This document shows positions 7,770 to 13,872 of a stretch of DNA of 13,872 nucleotides, piece after piece. Position numbers and translations under genes: made by a program. The stretch covers positions 1 through 13,872 of the forward strand of contig CAKOYQ010000023.1 of the NCBI GenBank assembly GCA_934130935.1, written 5' to 3'. Every line of letters begins with the position of its first letter. Within the stretch, counting starts at the first letter, position 1. The notes under the pieces are model-generated. The model had not been told where the DNA came from and made no database searches. It worked only from the letters and a program-made list of their open reading frames with translations. The stretch comes from an uncultured Clostridia bacterium (GTDB lineage Bacteria > Bacillota > Clostridia > TANB77 > CAG-508).

Positions 7770-7777
7770 AATATAAA
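7749..7777 (+). promoter_or_regulatory. Candidate plus-strand promoter
   Basis: TTGTAA (7749-7754), a 17-base spacer and TATAAA (7772-7777) form a reasonable promoter pointing away from the helicase. Transcription would begin near 7784 and reach the terminator at 7819-7863. A+T-rich DNA gives such matches by chance, but the paired terminator strengthens the case. Confidence 0.45.
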
Positions 7778-7783
7778 ATATAA

Positions 7784-7863
7784 CTACTTTTATACAATAA
7801 GAAACCAGAAGTTAGATTAGGCGTAATATTCCTGTTATATAAAAAGAATATTACGCCTTTTTT
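7784..7863 (+). ncRNA. Candidate small RNA of about 80 nt divergent from the helicase operon
   Basis: This is the segment between a plausible plus-strand promoter and a strong plus-strand terminator. It contains no open reading frame with a ribosome binding site. A short RNA is therefore the simplest reading. The 5' part, roughly 35 bases, is predicted to be unpaired, and the 3' end is the terminator hairpin. I do not recognise an RNA family. Confidence 0.4.
7819..7863 (+). terminator. Rho-independent terminator, plus strand
   Basis: AGGCGTAATATT (7819-7830) and AATATTACGCCT (7847-7858) form a perfect 12-bp stem with a 16-base loop, followed by a T run to 7863. There is no T run in the minus direction, so it acts on plus-strand transcripts, although no plus-strand gene precedes it. 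Confidence 0.75.
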
Positions 7864-8150
7864 AGAAACCGTCAGTCGGTCGCCAGTTTCATAGGCAGTC
7901 TAGTAAGTAATTTTAATTACTATAATTGCTGATAAGTTAATATCTATATCTTCACTTGTCCAAGCTTTTTACAATTATATATCCACTCCAAGTATCCACC
8001 AAAACTCTTTGTTTATTGTGAGTTTTTGTTAAAAGATCTCACTGACGCACTTTATACAAATAGACTGTTTGTACTCATACGAATAGACTTTATAGCATCG
8101 GCTCTATCTAACCTTATCACTTTTAAAGAGTTTGAGGCATTATCTCTTGC
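7864..8150. other. Gene-free stretch with short repeats and dyads
   Basis: I see no coding region or known RNA here. What it holds: a hairpin GAAACCG (7865-7871) with CAGTTTC (7884-7890, one G-T pair); a palindrome AGTAATT-TT-AATTACT (7906-7921); and a 13-base direct repeat, ATACAAATAGACT (8054-8066) and ATACGAATAGACT (8077-8089), with a 23-bp period. It lies between the presumed chromosomal spoIIID-like gene and the mobile cargo, so the element boundary may be here. Confidence 0.5.
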
Positions 8151-8196
8151 ATAAGAAAAAAGCACACTTGCAACTTAAAATTACAAATATGCTTTT
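8151..8196 (-). terminator. Terminator of the dnaB-spoIIID-like unit
   Basis: On the minus strand AAAAGCATATTTGTAA (8181-8196) pairs with TTGCAAGTGTGCTTTT (8158-8173) as a 16-bp stem. Three of the pairs are G-U, and the loop has 7 bases. The stem runs into a T tract ending TTTTTTCTTAT. It starts 27 bases after the stop of the SpoIIID-like gene. Confidence 0.85.
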
Positions 8197-8222
8197 CTTA
8201 TAAATATTCAATTAATTTTTTT

Positions 8223-8495
8223 CTATTTAATTACTATTCCAAATTTAACTACAGGACTCTTCTCAGCTAGGAAAACCTTTTTAATTTCAATACTTTTTGG
8301 AATTATATGTGATTTATTCTTACCGTTCTTGAGTGTTACTTCGGTGTGTACTGTACTTTTACTTATACAAAATTTCTTTGCTGCCCCCCTGACTGTATCT
8401 TTAGAATCTATAATATATTCTGCCAATCTTATTGCTCGTTCTTCAATTTCTTTTTTACTTACCATTGACGAATTATGTAAAATCATTCTTTTCAT
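8223..8495 (-). pseudogene. spoIIID: SpoIIID-like sporulation regulator, probably frameshifted in its C-terminal half
   Basis: SpoIIID is a small mother-cell transcription regulator of sporulation. Residues 15-54 match it well: EIEERAIRLAEYI, then DTVRGAAKKF and the recognition helix region CISKSTVH. The family then continues with an ERL...IN...L segment and a conserved RHIRGG-AT-KY end, which are absent here. Residues 55-90 do not resemble the family. One base over, at 8276-8320, the frame reads RINHI, a stop, then FQKVLKLKR, close to the expected family sequence. At least two lesions are therefore likely, or homopolymer sequencing errors. The 10-residue N-terminal extension is kept because GGGGG precedes this ATG and nothing precedes the internal one. 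It follows dnaB by 61 bases. A truncated regulator that still binds DNA is the alternative. Confidence 0.65.
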
Positions 8496-8502
8496 TATGA
8501 AA

Positions 8503-8541
8503 CCCCCATATGAATACTTTTGTTTAATTGTATTCAGGGGG
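8503..8541 (-). promoter_or_regulatory. Hairpin covering the ribosome binding site of the SpoIIID-like gene
   Basis: On the minus strand CCCCC-TGAATAC (8530-8541) can pair with GTATTCA (8511-8517) and, past a 3-base bulge, with GGGGG (8503-8507). That GGGGG is the only Shine-Dalgarno-like run before the ATG at 8495. Folding would hide it. A weak terminator after dnaB is the other reading, but only TTTC follows. Confidence 0.5.
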
Positions 8542-8556
8542 ATTAATTGTTAGAAC

Positions 8557-10329
8557 TTATTTTAATCTCAAATATCCTAATTCTTCCCACATGTTATATG
8601 CCAAATTTAATCTAAATACTACTTTTGGCTTAGCTCCTGCTCTATTTTTGTCCACAACGCAAGCATAATATCTAACATCTGGATCTTTAAATCTTTTTAA
8701 ATCATAAAATTTATTATCAACCTCTTCTAAAGAATATTCATATTTATCTAAATCCTCATTATGTATTTGTTTTATTAAACATAATGTATCTAAAACTTCT
8801 TTTACAGTTCTACTTACTGCCAAATCATTTATATTCAAATTAATTGGTAATGTATTACTTTCCGTTAATTGTAATGATGATGCAATAAATATATTTAAAT
8901 TTTGAGCTAAATTAGATAAAATTGTGGCTGTCTTTTTTAGCTCCTCTCCATTTCCAATATTTTCAGTATCTGTTTTTAATGTATCATAAAACATATACTC
9001 AATTTTTTCTTTGTAGTAATAATTTAGAATAACTTTTTCCAATTCATCATTTGTATGGTTTGTAATATTTACAAAATATATTGAATTCTTTATTTGTTTA
9101 TCTATCCAATCTGTGACTGCTATTGTTTGCCTAAATTCACTTGATATATCCATAAGTCTTTTAGCAAATGCTTTTTGTGTCTCACCATTATCTTTTATTA
9201 CAAAACCATCTTCATCTACTTCAACATCATTTTCTTTATCTGGTCTAAACTTAAATTCTAGCAGTTCTCCCTCGGTTTTTGATATTTGCTGTCCATGTAT
9301 CTTTTGAATCTCTTTATTATTCAAAACTGTTGTTATTAAACATAATTTCATCTTTTCTTCTGACATCTCGTTAGATATTATTAAAACCTTTTTATGATGT
9401 ATAAATGCTAAATATGATGCCAAATTTATTGTAAATCTACTTTTTCCTGAGTTTGAAGGCATTGCATATGCCATTGTTTCTCCTCTCCTTAGTCCCTTAA
9501 AAACACTACTTAATATTGGAAATGGTAATTCTAAACCTGTTGTTAAACTATTATCACCCGTTAATAAAAAATTTGTAATATTACTACTTAATACTGCTCT
9601 TTTAAATTTCTCTGTTGTTGTTATTTGAATAATTGCATTTTTTACTTCTTGTATGGTCATTTGATCATATAGTTGGTACTGTAAAATGTCTATAACTTGT
9701 TGTTGAGTCTCTTTTATAGGATTTGACAAGTAATTTTTTCTTATTTCAAATAATTTTCTCAATTCTACATATGTTTTCTCAAAATCAAATCTTCCTTTTT
9801 TAATCTTTTCTTTTAATTGTATCTTCCTTTTATATGTTTCAGGGCTTTCCTTGGCAAAATTAAAATCATTTTTTGCAATTTGAGGCGCATATGCTTGACC
9901 CTCTGTAAATAAAATACTTTTATATAAATTTAATAATTCATCACTTTGAAAATAGCAGTCTTCATGTACAATGTAATACATCGATATTGCCTTGGGATTA
10001 TCTAATAATAAACCTATATATCTTTCCTCTAATTCTATATTATGCAACTCACTCGGATATATTCCATCTTCACTCTTACTGTTGTTAACTCTTTTAGCTT
10101 TTTTTGATTCTTGATCTGCATTTTTTTCCTCATGCACTAAATCTGAAAGTACTACATTTTTTAACTTTATTTTTCCATCATTTTTTAGCTGATTTAATAT
10201 TTGTATAATCTCTGCATATCTTTTTTGTTTTATTAATTCTTCCATTTCTTTCACTTGCATTTTATTTTCGTTTGTTACTTCTATTCTCTTTATTAAATTT
10301 ACTAAACTCTCTAATCCTTCGTTATCCAT
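8557..10329 (-). CDS. Divergent DnaB-like replicative helicase
   Basis: This 590-residue protein resembles hexameric DnaB helicases, which unwind DNA at the replication fork. After a charged N-terminal extension of about 95 residues comes a DnaB N-domain-like segment (NIELEERYIGLLLDNP, 97-112, then HEDCYFQSDELLNLYKSIL). The RecA-like core begins near 260. It has Walker A PSNSGKS (291-297), NEMSEEKM (320-327) after an IISN strand, a Walker B strand ending in YDT (448-450), SSLQLT (484-489), and a KNRAG arginine-finger motif (561-565). Standard DnaB has about 440-470 residues, so the extension and an acidic insertion around 360-385 are unusual. The usual DLRESGAIEQDAD motif is replaced by DLAVSRTVKEVLD. 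GGAAGGATGAAG precedes the ATG. It may be a second, specialised helicase or this lineage's DnaB; I left the symbol open. Confidence 0.82.
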   Translation of the reverse strand: MDNEGLESLVNLIKRIEVTNENKMQVKEMEELIKQKRYAEIIQILNQLKNDGKIKLKNVVLSDLVHEEKNADQESKKAKRVNNSKSEDGIYPSELHNIELEERYIGLLLDNPKAISMYYIVHEDCYFQSDELLNLYKSILFTEGQAYAPQIAKNDFNFAKESPETYKRKIQLKEKIKKGRFDFEKTYVELRKLFEIRKNYLSNPIKETQQQVIDILQYQLYDQMTIQEVKNAIIQITTTEKFKRAVLSSNITNFLLTGDNSLTTGLELPFPILSSVFKGLRRGETMAYAMPSNSGKSRFTINLASYLAFIHHKKVLIISNEMSEEKMKLCLITTVLNNKEIQKIHGQQISKTEGELLEFKFRPDKENDVEVDEDGFVIKDNGETQKAFAKRLMDISSEFRQTIAVTDWIDKQIKNSIYFVNITNHTNDELEKVILNYYYKEKIEYMFYDTLKTDTENIGNGEELKKTATILSNLAQNLNIFIASSLQLTESNTLPINLNINDLAVSRTVKEVLDTLCLIKQIHNEDLDKYEYSLEEVDNKFYDLKRFKDPDVRYYACVVDKNRAGAKPKVVFRLNLAYNMWEELGYLRLK

Positions 10330-10378
10330 TAAACTTCATCCTTCCATTTTAAAATTTTATCTGCCTTATATCATTTTT

Positions 10379-10407
10379 AGTATACACATTTTCTTTCTTG
10401 TTTTCAA
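10379..10407 (-). promoter_or_regulatory. Promoter of the dnaB-like gene
   Basis: On the minus strand TTGAAA (-35, 10402-10407), a 17-base spacer and TATACT (-10, 10379-10384) lie about 50 bases upstream of the start codon, between dprA and the dnaB-like gene. Confidence 0.65.
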
Positions 10408-10461
10408 TATTTTTGCTTAATTTATTATAATATTTGTTACCCTATAATGGCTTATTATAAA

Positions 10462-11145
10462 TTAATACTTAATTATATCCAATATCTCTTGAGTTGATGT
10501 TATAATTATAGCTCCATCTTTTATGAGCTCATTACAACCTTGGCTTTGTTCTCGAGTTATATCACCTGGAATTGAAAATACTTCTTTCCCTTGTTCTAAT
10601 GCAAATTCAGCTGTTATTAATGAGCCACTTGATTTACTTGCCTCTACAACTAATATACCATCTGATAATGCACTCATAATCCTATTTCTTTGTGGAAAAT
10701 GCAACCTTTCTGGCTTTGAGCCTAATGGATATTCAGAAATAATACATCCACCTGTCTTAATGATTCTTCTTGCTAGTTCAGTATTTTCTTTAGGATATAT
10801 ATTGTCAATTCCGCTACCTAATACAGCTATTGTTTTCCCAATATTTAAATTTTCTTTTATGTTCTTACTATTCTGTGCTTGTATAGCACCTAAATGTGCA
10901 CATGTATCAATTCCTACAGCTAAGCCACTTATTATATTAATTCCATTTTCGGCTAGTTCTCCTGAAATTTTATATGCAATCTTTTTTCCATACATGGTTG
11001 CCTTCCTTGCACCTACAACTGCAATTCCCAGCCTTTTTAATAATTGCTTATTTCCTAATACATATATTTTTTGTGGGGCATCATATATATTTCTTAATTT
11101 TTCAGGATATTCTTTTGAGTTTATTGTTATTTCTTCTATTTTCAT
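10462..11145 (-). CDS. dprA: DprA/Smf DNA-processing protein, single-domain form
   Basis: DprA binds incoming single-stranded DNA during transformation and loads RecA. It is also widespread in non-competent bacteria. This protein is the Rossmann-like core: VVGARKAT (43-50), SGLAVGID (73-80), HLGA (84-87), TIAVLGSGIDNIYP (105-118), SEYP (137-140), FPQRNR (150-155), SGSLITAEFALEQGKEVFSIPGD (173-195) and GCNELIKDGA. At 227 residues it is well short of the usual 300-370. Both the N-terminal SAM-like helices and the C-terminal winged helix are missing, though the core is intact and no in-frame upstream start exists before a stop codon. A 10-15 residue insertion lies around 90-103. Only a weak AGAGA precedes the ATG; a stronger site 40 bases upstream feeds a two-codon frame. 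The missing domains look like a lineage trait rather than damage. Confidence 0.92.
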   Translation of the reverse strand: MKIEEITINSKEYPEKLRNIYDAPQKIYVLGNKQLLKRLGIAVVGARKATMYGKKIAYKISGELAENGINIISGLAVGIDTCAHLGAIQAQNSKNIKENLNIGKTIAVLGSGIDNIYPKENTELARRIIKTGGCIISEYPLGSKPERLHFPQRNRIMSALSDGILVVEASKSSGSLITAEFALEQGKEVFSIPGDITREQSQGCNELIKDGAIIITSTQEILDIIKY

Positions 11146-11177
11146 TCTCTTTTCATATGAAATATTTAGTTATCTAA

Positions 11178-11196
11178 TTATTTCATGTTCTCCTTT
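11178..11196 (-). other. Two-codon leader frame with a strong ribosome binding site ahead of dprA
   Basis: AAAGGAG (11190-11196) precedes ATG-AAA-TAA (11186-11178), out of frame with dprA, whose own site is weak. Between them is a perfect 12-bp palindrome, TTTCATATGAAA (11151-11162). Ribosomes could load here and reinitiate at dprA, or this is a chance match. Confidence 0.3.
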
Positions 11197-11226
11197 CTTA
11201 GAAAAAATTTATTTGTATTTCTGTTA

Positions 11227-11271
11227 AAATACAACAAGAGCACATATAGTCCATAATTAGTCTATATGTGC
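11227..11271 (-). terminator. Terminator after folD
   Basis: GCACATATAG (11240-11249) and CTATATGTGC (11262-11271) make a perfect 10-bp stem with a 12-base loop, 19 bases after the folD stop. On the minus strand the stem is followed by a T-rich but interrupted tail (TCTTGTTGTATTTT). Confidence 0.65.
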
Positions 11272-11289
11272 CCCCAAAAACCTATCTTT

Positions 11290-12135
11290 TTATTTATTAA
11301 TTTCTTTTGCCGCTTTAATTATATTATTCATAAGCATAGCTATAGTCATAGGGCCCACTCCCCCTGGAACCGGCGTTATATAGCTTGCTTTTTTACTTAC
11401 ATTTTCAAAATCAACATCGCCTGTTATTTTTCCATCTTTACCTCTATTAATACCAACATCAATTACAACTGAACCTTTTTTTATCATATCTGCAGTAACA
11501 AATTTTTCCTTTCCTATTGCGGAAATAACTATATCAGCATTTTTAGTATGTTCTTTTAAATCCTTTGTTTTTGAATGACATACTGTTACTGTGGCATTTT
11601 TATTTAAACAACATTGTATTAATGGTTTTCCAACAATATTACTTCTTCCTAAAATTGTTACATCTTTTCCAGTTAAATCAATATTATACTCCTCAAACAT
11701 TTTTATTATCCCATAAGGTGTACATGATACAAATGTTTCTTGGTTTAGGCAAAGTTTTCCAACATTTACTGGATTAAATCCATCAACATCTTTTTCTGGT
11801 AATATTGTTTTAAATGCTTCATTTATGTCTAAATGTTCTGGTATTGGACTTTGTAGTAATATCCCATGAATTGTTTTATCATTATTTAAATTCTCTATCT
11901 GTTTAATCAAATCTCTTTGACTTGAATTTTCATCCAACAAGTGTTCTTCATATTCTATCCCTATTTCTTCACAAGCTTTACTTTTGTTTTTTACATATAT
12001 TTGAGACGCCCTGTCATTTCCTACCATTATTACTGCAAACTTAGGTTTTATTCCTTTTTCTTTTAGTTCATCACATTTAATTTTTAAATTTCCTCTTATT
12101 TTTTTCGCTAGTTTTTTTCCATCTATTATTTCCAT
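11290..12135 (-). CDS. folD: Bifunctional methylenetetrahydrofolate dehydrogenase/cyclohydrolase FolD
   Basis: FolD converts 5,10-methylene-tetrahydrofolate to 10-formyl-tetrahydrofolate in the cytosol, with an NAD(P)-linked oxidation followed by hydrolysis. This supplies one-carbon units for purines and formyl-Met-tRNA. The protein has 281 residues, the usual size. Visible are the catalytic Y47-x-x-x-K51 (YVKNK), QSPIP (95-99, more often QLPLP), KDVDGFNP (115-122), the nucleotide-binding GRSNIVGKP (163-171) and the C-terminal signature TPVPGGVGPMT (254-264). AAAGGAA precedes the ATG at good spacing. It follows the YnbB-type gene by 60 bases with no terminator in between, so the two may be cotranscribed, and a terminator hairpin closes the unit downstream. 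Confidence 0.97.
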   Translation of the reverse strand: MEIIDGKKLAKKIRGNLKIKCDELKEKGIKPKFAVIMVGNDRASQIYVKNKSKACEEIGIEYEEHLLDENSSQRDLIKQIENLNNDKTIHGILLQSPIPEHLDINEAFKTILPEKDVDGFNPVNVGKLCLNQETFVSCTPYGIIKMFEEYNIDLTGKDVTILGRSNIVGKPLIQCCLNKNATVTVCHSKTKDLKEHTKNADIVISAIGKEKFVTADMIKKGSVVIDVGINRGKDGKITGDVDFENVSKKASYITPVPGGVGPMTIAMLMNNIIKAAKEINK

Positions 12136-12195
12136 TTTAAATTCCTTTTCATGTTTTTATTTTTTATAACTCGTTATTTCTCTATAAAACTTATT

Positions 12196-13464
12196 TTACA
12201 TACTATCATTACTACTTTTTAGTACGTCCAATGCTTTTAATAATCCTAATTTTCCATAATCATATGTTATGCCCCCTTGCATATATGCAACATAAGGCTC
12301 ACGAATAGGCCCATCACAACTAAGTTCTATTGTTGACCCTTCTGTAAAAGTACCTGCGGCCATTATTACTTTATCATCATATCCTGCCATATCACTTGGT
12401 TCTGGTATTACATTTGAATCTATTGGAGAACCCATTTGAATTCCCTGGCAAAATTTTATTAATTTTTCCGCACTCCCTAATTCTATAGTTTGTACTATAT
12501 CAGTTCTTGGTTCATCATATCTAGGTTCTACTTTATATCCTGCTTTTTCTAATATTCTACTTGCAAATACTGCTGTTTTTACACTACTTGCAACAACACT
12601 TGGAGCAAAAAATAATCCTTTTATAAATGCTGTATTTTGGTTTAATGATGGCCCTATTTCTTTTCCTACTCCTGGTGCAGTTAATCTTTCTGCACATAAC
12701 TCGATTAAATCTCTCTTTCCAGCGATATAAGCTCCACTTGTTGCAATTCCAGCTCCTAAGTTTTTCATTAAAGATCCCACTACAATGTCTGCTCCTACAT
12801 CTGTTGGTTCTCTTTCTTCAACAAATTCCCCATAACAATTATCTACCATTATAATAACTTCTTTATTTACTTCTCTTATTGCTTTAATTACTCTTTCTAT
12901 TTTATCGATTGTTAGGCTCTTTCTTGTTGAATATCCCCTTGATCTTTGAATTTCTATTAATTTGACATTATTTTTTGATACTCTCTCTTTTACTAATGCA
13001 ATATCAAAGTCGTCATTAATTAATTCGATTTGTTCATATTTTATTCCAAATTCTTTTAATGAACTTCTGCTTTGTTCTTTGCTTATTCCTATAACTGTCT
13101 GTAATGTATCATATGGGATTCCTGATATACTAATCATTGTATCTCCTGGACGTAATAGTCCAAATAAGGTAACTGCTAAAGCATGAGTCCCAGAAATTAA
13201 TTGAGCTCTAACTAATGCATCTTCTGTATTAAAAATTTTAGAATATATTTCTTCTATTTTATTTCTTCCTACTTCATCTATTCCATATCCTGTTGATGAA
13301 TGTAAATGCATTTCTGATAGTCTGGATTTTTGAAATGCATTTAGAACTTTTAAACTATTTAATTCTTTTATATTTTCTATCTTTTCAAATTGTGGCTTAA
13401 TCTCATTTTCTACTTCTTTTGCTAATTCGAGTAAATCTTTTTTTATTCCAAATTCTGTATACAT
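12196..13464 (-). CDS. ynbB: Methionine gamma-lyase family PLP protein (YnbB type)
   Basis: This 422-residue protein belongs to the PLP-dependent family once called aluminium resistance protein and now annotated as methionine gamma-lyase family, related to cystathionine-type enzymes. The real substrate is not well established. Seen here: LHSSTGYGIDEVGR (54-67), the cofactor loop SGTHALA (91-97), the PLP aspartate region DNCYGEF (208-214), and the Schiff-base lysine K234 in VGSLMKNLGAGIA. Length is standard and the protein is complete. AAAAAGGAGA precedes the ATG. In many Firmicutes this gene sits near lexA, hfq and miaA, which would lie beyond the right edge; they are not visible. It is likely cotranscribed with folD. 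Confidence 0.93.
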   Translation of the reverse strand: MYTEFGIKKDLLELAKEVENEIKPQFEKIENIKELNSLKVLNAFQKSRLSEMHLHSSTGYGIDEVGRNKIEEIYSKIFNTEDALVRAQLISGTHALAVTLFGLLRPGDTMISISGIPYDTLQTVIGISKEQSRSSLKEFGIKYEQIELINDDFDIALVKERVSKNNVKLIEIQRSRGYSTRKSLTIDKIERVIKAIREVNKEVIIMVDNCYGEFVEEREPTDVGADIVVGSLMKNLGAGIATSGAYIAGKRDLIELCAERLTAPGVGKEIGPSLNQNTAFIKGLFFAPSVVASSVKTAVFASRILEKAGYKVEPRYDEPRTDIVQTIELGSAEKLIKFCQGIQMGSPIDSNVIPEPSDMAGYDDKVIMAAGTFTEGSTIELSCDGPIREPYVAYMQGGITYDYGKLGLLKALDVLKSSNDSM

Positions 13465-13491
13465 ATTTATTCTCCTTTTTAATATGCTTAT

Positions 13492-13500
13492 ATTATAACA
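13492..13500 (-). promoter_or_regulatory. Extended -10 element upstream of the YnbB-type gene
   Basis: On the minus strand TGTTATAAT contains a consensus -10 (13492-13497) with the TG extension. It lies 28 bases before the start codon, in the gap after the small upstream gene. No good -35 is visible at 17-18 bases, which extended -10 promoters can tolerate. Confidence 0.5.
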
Positions 13501-13512
13501 TAATTTATGCTT

Positions 13513-13767
13513 CTAAATATTGAAATCTATACCATTTCCCACTTTATATTCAATGTCTTCCATGTGAGGAAACATCTCTTTAACTCTTTTTAATGTAAGC
13601 ATAGTCATTCTTGGCTGTGGATTTTTAGGGTTATCTGTTATTAGCTTTTGTGTATAACAATTTTTTGCTGTTTTAAATAATACATATCTGTTTCGTACAT
13701 AAGTGTAATATATTTGGTAACCATTTTTTAAATCTACCCACATATCTTCAAAAGTATAATTTTCCAT
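13513..13767 (-). CDS. Conserved-looking small protein of unknown function
   Basis: This 84-residue protein is one I cannot assign to a family. The ATG at 13767 is preferred over one 27 bases upstream because AGAGGAGA lies just ahead of it. The upstream ATG sits in the palindrome described separately. The sequence is aromatic-rich at the start (YTFEDMWVDLKNGYQIYYTY), then basic, with NPKNPQPRMTMLTLKRVKEM in the middle and an acidic end. There is no signal peptide, transmembrane helix or cysteine pair. Its composition and codon use are like those of its neighbours, and it has a good ribosome binding site, so it is probably a real gene. It precedes the YnbB-type gene by 48 bases. Confidence 0.75.
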   Translation of the reverse strand: MENYTFEDMWVDLKNGYQIYYTYVRNRYVLFKTAKNCYTQKLITDNPKNPQPRMTMLTLKRVKEMFPHMEDIEYKVGNGIDFNI

Positions 13768-13783
13768 AATTCTCCTCTCTTTC

Positions 13784-13822
13784 CAAAGGGACATATGGGG
13801 TCGGTTCCATTTTTGCCCTTTG
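13784..13822. repeat. REP-like palindrome
   Basis: CAAAGGG (13784-13790) and CCCTTTG (13816-13822) are perfect arms. The loop contains ATATGGGGTCGGTTCCATTT, itself with ATGG/CCAT pairing. From memory, GGGACATATGGGGACGGTTCC-like palindromes recur in Clostridia intergenic DNA, often linked to IS200-type (REP-associated) transposases, and this one differs slightly. That link is recall and was not checked by a search. Confidence 0.45.
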
Positions 13823-13872
13823 ATAATTACTTAGAATTACAAAGATAAATATAAATTTTAAATGAAATGACG

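Noticed and set aside
7739..7777. Short plus-strand peptide frame starting with ATG at 7739
   Set aside because: It has only 12 codons, no ribosome binding site, and lies inside the inverted repeat and promoter.
7864..8150. Known structured RNA or tRNA in the gene-free stretch
   Set aside because: I found no tRNA cloverleaf and no riboswitch core that I recognise; only short dyads and a direct repeat could be supported.
10410..10461. Terminator between dprA and the dnaB-like gene
   Set aside because: The A+T-rich dyad there is imperfect and has no T run, so I did not list it.
10523..11227. Plus-strand 234-residue frame opposite dprA
   Set aside because: It is antisense to a clear dprA with all family motifs, and no ribosome binding site supports it.

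Overview
The window is very A+T-rich and every convincing protein gene lies on the minus strand, with strong AGGAGG-type ribosome binding sites. Gene content (a SpoIIID-like HTH protein, DprA, FolD, a YnbB-type PLP enzyme, TnpV and a MobP-type relaxase) points to a low-GC Firmicute of the Clostridia, probably an anaerobic gut-type lineage derived from spore formers. This is inferred from gene content; no rRNA is present to confirm it.

Two regions can be separated. The right part (about 8150-13830) looks like chromosome. In transcription order it holds an 84-residue conserved-looking small protein, a methionine gamma-lyase family/YnbB protein, folD, a short single-domain dprA, a divergent DnaB-like helicase with its own promoter, and a small SpoIIID-like gene followed by an excellent terminator. 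The SpoIIID-like gene keeps its helix-turn-helix but loses the conserved C-terminal half, probably through frameshifts. A REP-like palindrome sits at the right edge.

The left part (1 to about 7860, possibly to 8150) looks like the end of a mobilizable element. It carries a relaxase (mobA), a MobC-like relaxosome protein overlapping it by one base, a paired-hairpin region typical of an origin of transfer, and tnpV, a gene known from Tn4451-type mobilizable transposons. Ahead of these is a two-gene cargo operon with its own promoter and terminator: a 1643-residue protein and a 122-residue acidic protein that overlaps its end by 14 bases. No recombinase is visible, so the element must extend past position 1 or depend on one supplied elsewhere.

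The most interesting object is the 1643-residue protein. Its N-terminus has the R / S-x-T-S / E-x-E layout of an ADP-ribosyltransferase fold. Its centre is a complete superfamily 2 helicase. Its C-terminus has five 89-residue helicase-associated-like repeats plus a degenerate sixth, and two stretches of the repeat DNA are identical over about 210 bp. Just upstream, an inverted repeat lies between divergent promoters, and a plus-strand promoter and terminator would make an RNA of about 80 nt. An ADP-ribosyltransferase-helicase with a small acidic partner and a possible small RNA, carried as cargo on a mobilizable element, is a reasonable candidate for an undescribed defence or element-maintenance system. 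The function is inference.
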